DNA of 64,000 nucleotides from JBBATK01 sp039810585 (GTDB taxonomy: Bacteria; Bacteroidota; Ignavibacteria; Kapaibacteriales; NICIL-2), in NCBI GenBank assembly GCA_039810585.1, contig JBDHXF010000014.1, positions 1 to 64,000 of the forward strand, given 5' to 3'. Shown in pieces: positions 26,885 to 33,565 of the stretch. The notes under the pieces were generated by a model. That model made no database searches. It was not told the origin of the DNA and saw only the letters and a program-made list of their open reading frames with translations. A program made the position numbers and the translations under genes. Each line of letters begins with the position of its first letter. Position 1 is the stretch's first letter.

Positions 26885-27292
26885 TTAGTTGCGGCGACCG
26901 GAACCACTGCCCGAACCACCTTCTGCTTTCGCCTTATCCAGAGCGACCTGACGTTCAGCTTGAGCAATGGCGCGAGTGACGCGGAATTGACGCAGCTTAT
27001 CGGACAATTGCATCGTTAAATGACGCAACACGTTGTCATCCAAGATGAAGAAACGCTCGAGCTGCGGAATGATGCTGGCTGCGGATTCAAAAATGCAATG
27101 CACATAGAAGCCGTTGAACTTCTTGGAAATGGGATAACCCAAACGACGACGTCCCCACTTGTTGACTTCGCTAATGGTACCACCGTGATTGGTAATGTAT
27201 TCGCTGACCCGCGTGATTACCTGCTCGACATCATTGTCTTCCAGAGCAGCATTAATAATGTAGGTCGTTTCGTACTGGCGACGAACGCTCAT
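26885..27292 (-). CDS. rpsF: 30S ribosomal protein S6
   Basis: S6 binds 16S rRNA with S18 in the platform. The 135-residue protein has YETTYIINAALEDNDVEQVI, the core GRRRLGYPISKKFNGFYVHCIFES and a charged Gly/Ser-rich tail (GGSGSGSGRRN) longer than in short homologues. AGGAG lies about 8 bases upstream of the ATG, and a well-spaced Bacteroidota-type promoter lies at 27375-27405. The usual rpsF-rpsR-rplI order lacks rpsR here. Confidence 0.95.
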   Translation of the reverse strand: MSVRRQYETTYIINAALEDNDVEQVITRVSEYITNHGGTISEVNKWGRRRLGYPISKKFNGFYVHCIFESAASIIPQLERFFILDDNVLRHLTMQLSDKLRQFRVTRAIAQAERQVALDKAKAEGGSGSGSGRRN

Positions 27293-27374
27293 GAAGGAAC
27301 TCCTATGGTTAGTGTTTGTTTGTTCACACTATCCGTCATAACGCTTGTTTGACGGAAGGATTACAAAGGGATCA

Positions 27375-27405
27375 CAAAAATACAGGAAAAAATGAAAGTA
27401 CCAAA
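27375..27405 (-). promoter_or_regulatory. Bacteroidota-type promoter for rpsF-rplI
   Basis: On the minus strand TTTG (plus 27402-27405) is followed by 19 bases and TATTTTTG (plus 27375-27382). This matches the TTTG-N19-21-TAnnTTTG consensus described for the Bacteroidota primary sigma factor. It lies about 85 bp upstream of the rpsF ATG, giving a leader of about 75 nt. Confidence 0.7.
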
Positions 27406-27469
27406 TAGAGAATCGTCAAGCCTCGGCGTTTGCGTAAATTGCAAGTCGTTTCGAAAGATCGACACTATG

Positions 27470-27535
27470 CGCGGCTTTTACTGGTCAGTCTGACCCTAAA
27501 ACGCCCGCGAACAGCCAATTCCGGAAGAAATTGGC
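27470..27535 (+). promoter_or_regulatory. two adjacent stem-loops upstream of queF
   Basis: The first stem-loop (27470-27509) nests GGTCAG-T-CTGACC inside TTTTA/TAAAA and CGCGG/CCGCG, each pair in register. The second (27514-27535) is GCCAATT/AATTGGC with an 8-nt loop. The queF ATG is 48 bp further on. I do not see the preQ1-I, -II or -III consensus, so this is only a candidate cis-regulatory leader. Confidence 0.4.
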
Positions 27536-27582
27536 CACCTGCGTCTCTCGAGTAGATCGTTGTTATTGATGTCACCCGCTGT

Positions 27583-27936
27583 ATGAGCATGAAACTCGAA
27601 GTTTTTGAAAATCCTTATCCGAATCGCGATTACACGATTCGCCACGTCAACCCGGAATTCACGTCCGTCTGTCCGATTACCGGCTTGCCGGACTTCGCAA
27701 CGATTCACCTGAGCTATATTCCGGATCTGCTCTGTGTGGAACTGAAGTCGTTGAAATACTACTACCTTGAGTTTCGCAACAAGGGCATCTTCTACGAAGC
27801 GGTCACCAATCAAATTCTTGACGAATTGGTTGCTGCCTGCAAGCCTCGCGAGATGTCAATCCGCTCTGAATGGAGCACTCGCGGTGGTATTCATAGTATC
27901 ATTGAAGTGAGCTACAAGAGTGGAGATCGCCCATGA
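27583..27936 (+). CDS. queF: preQ1 synthase (NADPH-dependent 7-cyano-7-deazaguanine reductase)
   Basis: QueF reduces the nitrile preQ0 to the aminomethyl preQ1 in queuosine tRNA modification. The 117-residue protein is of the short single-domain type. It has FTSVCPITGLPDF (Cys30 nucleophile, Asp37 proton donor), then the family signature ELKSLKYYYLEFRNKGIFYE and a terminal strand. The gene overlaps queD by 4 bp (ATGA), so two steps of the same pathway are translationally coupled. An ATG at 27589 is an alternative start. Possible regulatory stem-loops lie upstream. Confidence 0.96.
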   Translation: MSMKLEVFENPYPNRDYTIRHVNPEFTSVCPITGLPDFATIHLSYIPDLLCVELKSLKYYYLEFRNKGIFYEAVTNQILDELVAACKPREMSIRSEWSTRGGIHSIIEVSYKSGDRP

Positions 27937-28358
27937 TGACGCGCATTGCGAAAGAGTATCGCTGGGAGATGGGGCACCGTTTGGTGTTTCATGAGGGTCT
28001 GTGCAGGAATATTCACGGTCACTCCTATTGTCTGCGCATTCAACTCGAAGGCGAGGTAGACTCGAACGGGATGATCATGGACTTCTTTGAGCTCAGCACT
28101 ATTGTCGAGCCAATTATCAACGAGTTAGATCATGCTTTTTTGTGCGACGAGAGCGACGCGACCATGATTGAGTTCTTCTTGAACAATCCCATGAAGGTCG
28201 TCATGGTTCCATTTGTGACCACAGCCGAGAATATTTGTTCCTGGCTTGTGGATAGGATTATGGAATCGGTGAAGGATAACACGCGCATCCATTCTATTAG
28301 CGCTCGCTTGAATGAAACTGAGCGGGCATGGGCAGAACGTACCGTGGTTCTGCGCTAA
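27933..28358 (+). CDS. queD: 6-carboxytetrahydropterin synthase (PTPS family)
   Basis: QueD converts 7,8-dihydroneopterin triphosphate into 6-carboxy-5,6,7,8-tetrahydropterin, the precursor of preQ0. The 141-residue protein shows the zinc-binding histidines H15, H28 and H30 (MGHRL; RNIHGHSY), Cys24 (GLCRN), MDFFEL, LDHAFL and PTTAENI-like VTTAENICSWL. The sequence is canonical for the PTPS fold. Partner queF is immediately upstream with a 4-bp overlap; queE and queC are not in the window. Its 3' end, including the stop codon, is the first unit of a 21-bp tandem triplication. Confidence 0.95.
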   Translation: MMTRIAKEYRWEMGHRLVFHEGLCRNIHGHSYCLRIQLEGEVDSNGMIMDFFELSTIVEPIINELDHAFLCDESDATMIEFFLNNPMKVVMVPFVTTAENICSWLVDRIMESVKDNTRIHSISARLNETERAWAERTVVLR

Positions 28359-28401
28359 GGTACTGTGGTTCTGCGCTAACGTACTGTGGTTTTGCGCTAC
28401 G
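28339..28401 (+). repeat. three tandem 21-bp repeats across the queD stop codon
   Basis: The units at 28339-28359, 28360-28380 and 28381-28401 each follow GTACYGTGGTTYTGCGCTA plus two bases, with one to four differences between them. The first unit encodes the last residues of QueD (TVVLR) and its TAA, and the next two lie in the 3' untranslated region before gltX. Confidence 0.9.
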
Positions 28402-28461
28402 CTCCCTTGCATTCATTCTTTGGTTTCAACAACATCTGTTACAACTTCGTGTAAAGCTACT

Positions 28462-29910
28462 ATGTCTGTTCGTGTACGTTTTGCGCCTTCGCCAACCGGT
28501 TATTTACATGTGGGTGGATTGCGCACTGCTCTCTACAACTACCTCTTTGCACGTCACCATGGTGGCGCCTTCTTGCTTCGCATTGAGGATACGGATCAGA
28601 CCCGCTTTGTGGAAGGATCGTTGCAGGATATCGTGAGCTCCCTGGCCTGGGCCGGTATTTCGCCGGATGAAGGTCCCGAAGCGCCCAGCGATTGCGGACC
28701 ATACGTGCAATCCGAACGCACCGAACTCTACCGTGCTTATGCTGCCGAACTGGTTGAAAAAGGAATGGCATACTATGCCTTTGATACATCAGAAGAGTTG
28801 GATCGGATGCGGGAGCGACAAAAAGCTGCCGGTGTTGCACCGCGCTACGATCGCTCCGTGATGCGTAATTCCTTCACGCTCGGACCGGACGAAACTTCCC
28901 GATTGCTCAGCATCGGCGAAGCAGCGGCCGTTCGGATGAAAGTTCCGGTGACCGGTGAAGTGAAGTTTCAGGATATGATTCGCGGTACGATTGTGGTACC
29001 GTGTAAGGACGTTGATGATCAAATACTTCTGAAGAGCGACAATTTTCCGACCTATCATTTGGCCAATGTTGTCGACGATCACCTCATGCGTATTTCACAC
29101 GTGATTCGTGGGGAAGAGTGGCTTCCCTCAACGCCAAAGCACGTGTTGTTGTACGAGGGCTTCGGTTGGGAAGCACCGCGCTTCGCGCATTTGCCGCTGC
29201 TGCTGAATACCGACAAGACCAAGCTCAGTAAACGTCAGGGCGACGTTTCCGTGCATGACTACGTGGCGAAAGGCTACTTCCGGGATGCATTCATCAACTT
29301 CATCGCGCTCCTCGGATGGAACCCGAGTGGCGAACGAGAAATCTATAGTATTGAGGAACTCATTCGCGAATTCGATCTGGAGCATGTCAATAAATCCGGC
29401 GCTGTCTTCGATCTGAAGAAACTGGATTGGATGAACACTCAGTATTTGAAGCACTATGTGGAGCACGACATGGCATCACTCGTTGCCATGGCGCAACCCT
29501 TGCTGCAAGCGAAAGGTTTCACGGCGGATGATTCTTACGTAGCCCGGGTGATTCGACTGGTTCACGAGCGGATGAGCAACATCCACGAATTCCCCGACTT
29601 TGCCGCGTATATGTTTGGCGATCGCGTAGTGGACGAGGAATTCCGCACAAAGATCTGGAATGAACAGTCTGCCGACCGATTGTCAGAACTTGCCGACGTG
29701 GTTGCCGGAGTGGACGACGCGAGCTTCCGTCACGAGCTCATCCACGATGCGATCAACGCGTATTTGCAATCGAAGGGATTGAAATTTAAGGACGTGGCGA
29801 ATCTGCTGCGTCTGGCTTTGACCGGGCGATCGGTGGGAGCAGGTATGATGGACACCATGGAAGTTTTGGGTAAGGAGCGCTGCGTGGCGCGCATGCGAAG
29901 CATGGCGTGA
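28462..29910 (+). CDS. gltX: glutamyl-tRNA synthetase
   Basis: GluRS charges tRNA-Glu, a class I synthetase. From the ATG at 28462 the protein has 482 residues, starting MSVRVRFAPSPTGYLHVGG with the HIGH-type motif, and KLSKR (254-258) as the KMSKS equivalent. The anticodon-binding C-terminal domain is complete (ALTGRSVGAGMMDTMEVLGKERCVARM). The open frame extends upstream through the tandem repeats, but that part is repeat-derived and not homologous. The stop overlaps the next gene (GTGA). Confidence 0.97.
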   Translation: MSVRVRFAPSPTGYLHVGGLRTALYNYLFARHHGGAFLLRIEDTDQTRFVEGSLQDIVSSLAWAGISPDEGPEAPSDCGPYVQSERTELYRAYAAELVEKGMAYYAFDTSEELDRMRERQKAAGVAPRYDRSVMRNSFTLGPDETSRLLSIGEAAAVRMKVPVTGEVKFQDMIRGTIVVPCKDVDDQILLKSDNFPTYHLANVVDDHLMRISHVIRGEEWLPSTPKHVLLYEGFGWEAPRFAHLPLLLNTDKTKLSKRQGDVSVHDYVAKGYFRDAFINFIALLGWNPSGEREIYSIEELIREFDLEHVNKSGAVFDLKKLDWMNTQYLKHYVEHDMASLVAMAQPLLQAKGFTADDSYVARVIRLVHERMSNIHEFPDFAAYMFGDRVVDEEFRTKIWNEQSADRLSELADVVAGVDDASFRHELIHDAINAYLQSKGLKFKDVANLLRLALTGRSVGAGMMDTMEVLGKERCVARMRSMA

Positions 29911-30461
29911 ATAACAACAACTCTCTCATAGTGAACTGTCTTCCAAACGAAAGCCTACACGGCAGCAAACGTTGGCGCGGGCTGGTGTTAGCTCTTGTAC
30001 TGACCACAGCATTGCTTGCCTTGGACGCTTGTGGAAGCAGTACACCGGCGCTGTCAAACTATCCGTCATGTATCAGACCCGGGATGAGAGAAATTCGCAT
30101 TCGGTGGGGAGATTGGATTGACAGCACTGCTGTTCTCACGGGTCATGAAATCGACGCTCAGGGAAAATTATTTGCCTACCAGGCATCACCGTACTCTGTC
30201 AAGTACTTGCGCGACTCGGTGTCGCACATCGACACAGCGCAGGTGTGTTATTGGGTGGATACGGTTAGGAAGACCTTTCTTCGCATTCAATCACTTACGG
30301 TGCACGCTCCACACATGCGTTATGTGGAGTACCAAAATCCGGATGCTCACTTAAGCTTGAGGGCTGTATGGGACTCTCGTTTTGAAACCTACGGCAGTAA
30401 GGAGTTTCGTGCTATCTTTGATTCGCTGCAAACGCTGGTGCCACCACCACCAAAACAATGA
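29907..30461 (+). CDS. small lipoprotein of unknown function
   Basis: This protein of up to 184 residues starts at a GTG overlapping the gltX stop and ends overlapping the next start by 4 bp (ATGA), so it is coupled on both sides. A hydrophobic segment ends at LLALDAC, giving a lipoprotein (Cys at about 42). The mature part (about 140 residues) has mixed strands and no motif I recognise. Its tight placement before an NtrC-type regulator may be incidental. Confidence 0.7.
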   Translation: MNNNNSLIVNCLPNESLHGSKRWRGLVLALVLTTALLALDACGSSTPALSNYPSCIRPGMREIRIRWGDWIDSTAVLTGHEIDAQGKLFAYQASPYSVKYLRDSVSHIDTAQVCYWVDTVRKTFLRIQSLTVHAPHMRYVEYQNPDAHLSLRAVWDSRFETYGSKEFRAIFDSLQTLVPPPPKQ

Positions 30462-31846
30462 ACGTCCTCATCGTTGACGATAATGCCGATTTCAGTTCCA
30501 CTCTGAGCGATATCCTTCGCACACAGGGCTGGTCGCCTACGGCGTTGGACACACCTGAAGCAGCGATCTCCTACCTCGCGTCGCATGCACCGGACATTCA
30601 TGTGCTGCTGCTCGATATCGAATTTGACCATCGCTCGGCGCTGAATGGTCTGGATGTGCTTGCGCATTCTGTCAAACACTATCCTGCCATTCCGGTCATC
30701 ATGATTTCCGGAAAGGGGACGATTGAGACGGCGGTTCGGGCTACGAAACTTGGCGCTCTGAATTTTATTGAGAAGAGTACCCTGTCGCAAGAGCACTTAC
30801 TAGATGTGGTGCGCAGCGCGGCTGAGCGTTTCGTGCAGAGCTCGAAAGTAGATGAGCTCATGGCAGTGATTGAGCAACACGGGATTGTCGGTAAGAGTAA
30901 GGCCATGCAATCGGTGGCCGATAAAATCATCCGCTATGGTCGTACGGAGCTGAGTGTGCTGATCACCGGCGAAACAGGAACCGGCAAGAAGCTCGTTGCC
31001 AACGCCTTGCACGCGGTGAGTAAGCGCGCGAAGTATTCGTGTGTAACGGTGGACATCCCCAACATTCCGCGCGAACTCTTTCAGAGTGAGTTGTTTGGAC
31101 ATGTTCGAGGTTCATTTTCCGGCGCTTTGTCGGATAAGAAAGGACTCTTTCATCACGCAAATCGCGGCACGTTGTTCCTTGATGAAATTGGTGACCTTCC
31201 GCTGGAGTCGCAAGCCTATCTGCTCTTACCCATCGAAGAGCGAGTGATTCGTCGTGTCGGTTCAATCGAAGCTGAGTCGGTTGACATTCGACTGATCTCT
31301 GCTACGGATAAGGATTTGGTGGAGTCGATGAAGAAGGGGCAGTTCCGCGAGCAGCTCTACCATCGCCTGCGGGAGTGCGAGATTTATTTGCCGAGTTTGT
31401 CGGAACGACGTGACGACATTCCGCTCATCACCGAACACTACGTTCAAAAGCACAACCAGGAACACAACGATCATAAAGTGATTGCTCCATCGGCGATGGA
31501 GTACTTACAGAATCGGGAATGGAACGGAAATGTGCGTGAGTTGTCCAGCGTGCTGCGTGTGATCCTGCAAACCTCGTCGAACGAAGTCATTGAAATTGCA
31601 GACATTCATTCTGCAGCCACCTCAACACAGTTACACGACAATCGCTTTCCGGGCTCCATCATTTCGCTCGATCGCACACGACGTGAGGATCTGGAACGCG
31701 TTGACAAATTGAAGATTGAGTCGATGCTCAAGACCTATGCCGGTAATGTGAGTAAAACCGCTGCGCAACTCGGCGTGAGCCGCGAAACCTTGCACGTGAA
31801 AATTCGCAAGTATGGCATCAACGTCCATGAATTCCGCGAACGTTGA
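30458..31846 (+). CDS. orphan NtrC-family sigma-54-dependent response regulator
   Basis: This 462-residue regulator has a receiver domain (acidic D7/D8, phospho-acceptor D53 in VLLLDIEFD, K86 in SGKGT), a AAA+ domain and a Fis-type helix-turn-helix (GNVSKTAAQLGVSRETLHVKIRKYGI). The AAA+ part has Walker A GETGTGKK (171-178), Walker B LFLDEIGDL and the sigma-54 contact loop as GSFSGA (218-223) instead of GAFTGA. It should activate RpoN-dependent promoters once phosphorylated. No histidine kinase gene is adjacent, so its partner is elsewhere. The 5' end overlaps a lipoprotein gene. Confidence 0.94.
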   Translation: MNVLIVDDNADFSSTLSDILRTQGWSPTALDTPEAAISYLASHAPDIHVLLLDIEFDHRSALNGLDVLAHSVKHYPAIPVIMISGKGTIETAVRATKLGALNFIEKSTLSQEHLLDVVRSAAERFVQSSKVDELMAVIEQHGIVGKSKAMQSVADKIIRYGRTELSVLITGETGTGKKLVANALHAVSKRAKYSCVTVDIPNIPRELFQSELFGHVRGSFSGALSDKKGLFHHANRGTLFLDEIGDLPLESQAYLLLPIEERVIRRVGSIEAESVDIRLISATDKDLVESMKKGQFREQLYHRLRECEIYLPSLSERRDDIPLITEHYVQKHNQEHNDHKVIAPSAMEYLQNREWNGNVRELSSVLRVILQTSSNEVIEIADIHSAATSTQLHDNRFPGSIISLDRTRREDLERVDKLKIESMLKTYAGNVSKTAAQLGVSRETLHVKIRKYGINVHEFRER

Positions 31847-31918
31847 GTGAGAACCCGTTTCCTTCGCTTGTTCGCCTGATACATTTCTATTCCGCTTCGC
31901 GTAGCTTCAACTGCTTCC

Positions 31919-32371
31919 TTATTCTTTGGCATCCTTCTCTACAAGCAGAGTGACCGGCCCTGCATTCACCAATTCCACATCCATCATAGCCCCGAAAACA
32001 CCGGTTTTTACCTCCAGATTGTAGGTGCTGCGCAGGCTGTGCACAAAGCTCTCATACAAAGGTTCGGCAAGCTCAGGGCGAGCTGCGGAAATGAAGGAGG
32101 GACGAAACCCCTTGCTGCAATCGCCGTATAGAGTGAATTGCGATACAACCAGAATTTCTTTGGCAGTGTCGATGGCGGACAGATTCATCTTGTCATCCGC
32201 ATCGGCAAACAGGCGCAGATTGGCAACTTTATGAGCCAGCCATTGAAGCTGTTCCGGGCCGTCGTTCGAGTGGATGCCCAGTAACACTAGCAACCCTTCG
32301 CCGATAGCGGCATGGCATGAGTTGTCGATATGTACGGCTGCGCGGCGGACGCGTTGAACCAATGCACGCAT
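31919..32371 (-). CDS. dtd: D-aminoacyl-tRNA deacylase
   Basis: Dtd hydrolyses D-amino acids mischarged onto tRNAs. The 150-residue protein begins MRALVQRVRRAAV and carries the two family motifs: SQFTLYGD (77-84, the SQFTLxx motif) and NAGPVTLLVE (136-145, the NxGPVT cross-subunit motif). Length is normal. It is convergent with the NtrC-type regulator and divergent from the SPFH gene. Confidence 0.97.
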   Translation of the reverse strand: MRALVQRVRRAAVHIDNSCHAAIGEGLLVLLGIHSNDGPEQLQWLAHKVANLRLFADADDKMNLSAIDTAKEILVVSQFTLYGDCSKGFRPSFISAARPELAEPLYESFVHSLRSTYNLEVKTGVFGAMMDVELVNAGPVTLLVEKDAKE

Positions 32372-32553
32372 AGAATTTGTTGTGTTTTTGAGGAGAACGG
32401 TTTCGATTCCACGGGGCGTGAGCTAAATCATGAGCTCTGCATACTCTTGTGAAATTTACGCAAGGCTACGGTAGGACATCGTGGTCAAATAAATCAAGTC
32501 TAATTTGCATGCGGACATCGTTCCGCTTTCGTTTCACTATCTGTTGAGGATCT

Positions 32554-33468
32554 ATGTTTCTCATGGTTGTTGGTCTTCTCGCATTTGTAGTCGGACTAAC
32601 GCTCCGTCGTGCGGACGCCAACCTGCACCGGATTTCCACCATTGTTCGGATGGCCGGTTTGGCAATTATCGTCATTGGCTTCTTTACATCGGCATTCCGA
32701 CAGGTGGACGCCGGATCCGTTGGCGTGGTGAAACTTTTTGGTCAGGTCCAGAAAGATCGCGTTCTCTATGAGGGGTTGAACATGATCAATCCATTGTACT
32801 CGGTGGAAATCATGAATATTCGTCAGATGAATTACACCATGAGTGCTACCAGTGATGAGGGACAAAAAATGGGTGACGATGCGGTGCATGTTCGCTGCAA
32901 CGACGGTTTGGAAGTGTCGCTCGATATGACGGTTCTCTATCGTCTTCTCGCAGCCAGCGCTCCGGACGTCTATCAAACCATCGGTCCGCAATTTGAAGAG
33001 CAGTACGTGCGTCCGGTCATTCGTGCTCGCATCCGCGAAACCGCCGTCTACTATGCCGCCACCGATCTCTACTCCGGCAAACGCGCGCAATTCGAAAACC
33101 AGCTGCGCGACTTGTTAGCCGACGATTTTCATAAGAACGGCTTTGAACTCAAGTCGGTGCTCATTCGTAATGTGGTGCTTCCTCAAACGGTAACCGAGAG
33201 TATCGAGCGCAAGATTGCCGCCATGCAAGAAGCACAACGTCAGGACTACGTGCTCGAAAAAGTCAAGAAAGAAGCCGAAATGAAACGTCAGGAAGCGCAA
33301 GGAACTGCTGATGCTCAGCGTATTCTGTCGGCAGGCTTGAGTGATAAAATCCTGCAGTTCGAAGCGATTAAGGTTCAAAAGGAACTCGTGAACTCACCCA
33401 ATTCAAAAATCATTGTTATGGGTGGAAAATCGATGCCACTGATTCTCGATGCGAAAGATTCGAAGTAA
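32554..33468 (+). CDS. SPFH/prohibitin-family membrane protein
   Basis: This 304-residue protein has two hydrophobic segments near the N-terminus (MFLMVVGLLAFVVGLTL and MAGLAIIVIGFFTSAF) and then a prohibitin/band-7 domain (VDAGSVGVVKLFGQVQKDRVLYEGLNMINPL through NVVLPQTVTESIERKIAAMQEAQRQ). A coiled coil follows (EKVKKEAEMKRQEAQGTADAQRIL). Members form large rings in membranes and act as scaffolds, often for proteases such as FtsH. No NfeD partner is adjacent. The two-helix N-terminus is longer than in most bacterial prohibitin-like proteins. Confidence 0.92.
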   Translation: MFLMVVGLLAFVVGLTLRRADANLHRISTIVRMAGLAIIVIGFFTSAFRQVDAGSVGVVKLFGQVQKDRVLYEGLNMINPLYSVEIMNIRQMNYTMSATSDEGQKMGDDAVHVRCNDGLEVSLDMTVLYRLLAASAPDVYQTIGPQFEEQYVRPVIRARIRETAVYYAATDLYSGKRAQFENQLRDLLADDFHKNGFELKSVLIRNVVLPQTVTESIERKIAAMQEAQRQDYVLEKVKKEAEMKRQEAQGTADAQRILSAGLSDKILQFEAIKVQKELVNSPNSKIIVMGGKSMPLILDAKDSK

Positions 33469-33495
33469 GTGTCGTTTAAGTGTCTTCTTCATCAT

Positions 33496-33520
33496 GCGGC
33501 CAATGCGATGCATTGGCCGC
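33496..33520. terminator. hairpin between convergent genes
   Basis: GCGGCCAATGC-GAT-GCATTGGCCGC is a perfect 11-bp stem with a 3-nt loop between the SPFH gene and the convergent T9SS cargo gene. Its position fits a bidirectional terminator, but no T-run follows on either strand. Confidence 0.55.
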
Positions 33521-33565
33521 TGCTGTAAGCGACCAATGAATAGCTGAAATACGCCGGTACTTGCT

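Noticed and set aside
27420..27582. preQ1 riboswitch upstream of queF
   Set aside because: The conserved aptamer sequences of the known classes were not found, so only unclassified stem-loops are reported.
28312..28461. 50-residue N-terminal extension of glutamyl-tRNA synthetase
   Set aside because: It is translated from the queD tandem repeats (VLWFCA repeated) and precedes the canonical MSVRVRFAPSPTG start.
31884..31902. Possible ninth palindromic element (TTTCTATTCCGCTTCGCG)
   Set aside because: The arm is one base short and the stem has only three pairs, too weak to count as a copy.
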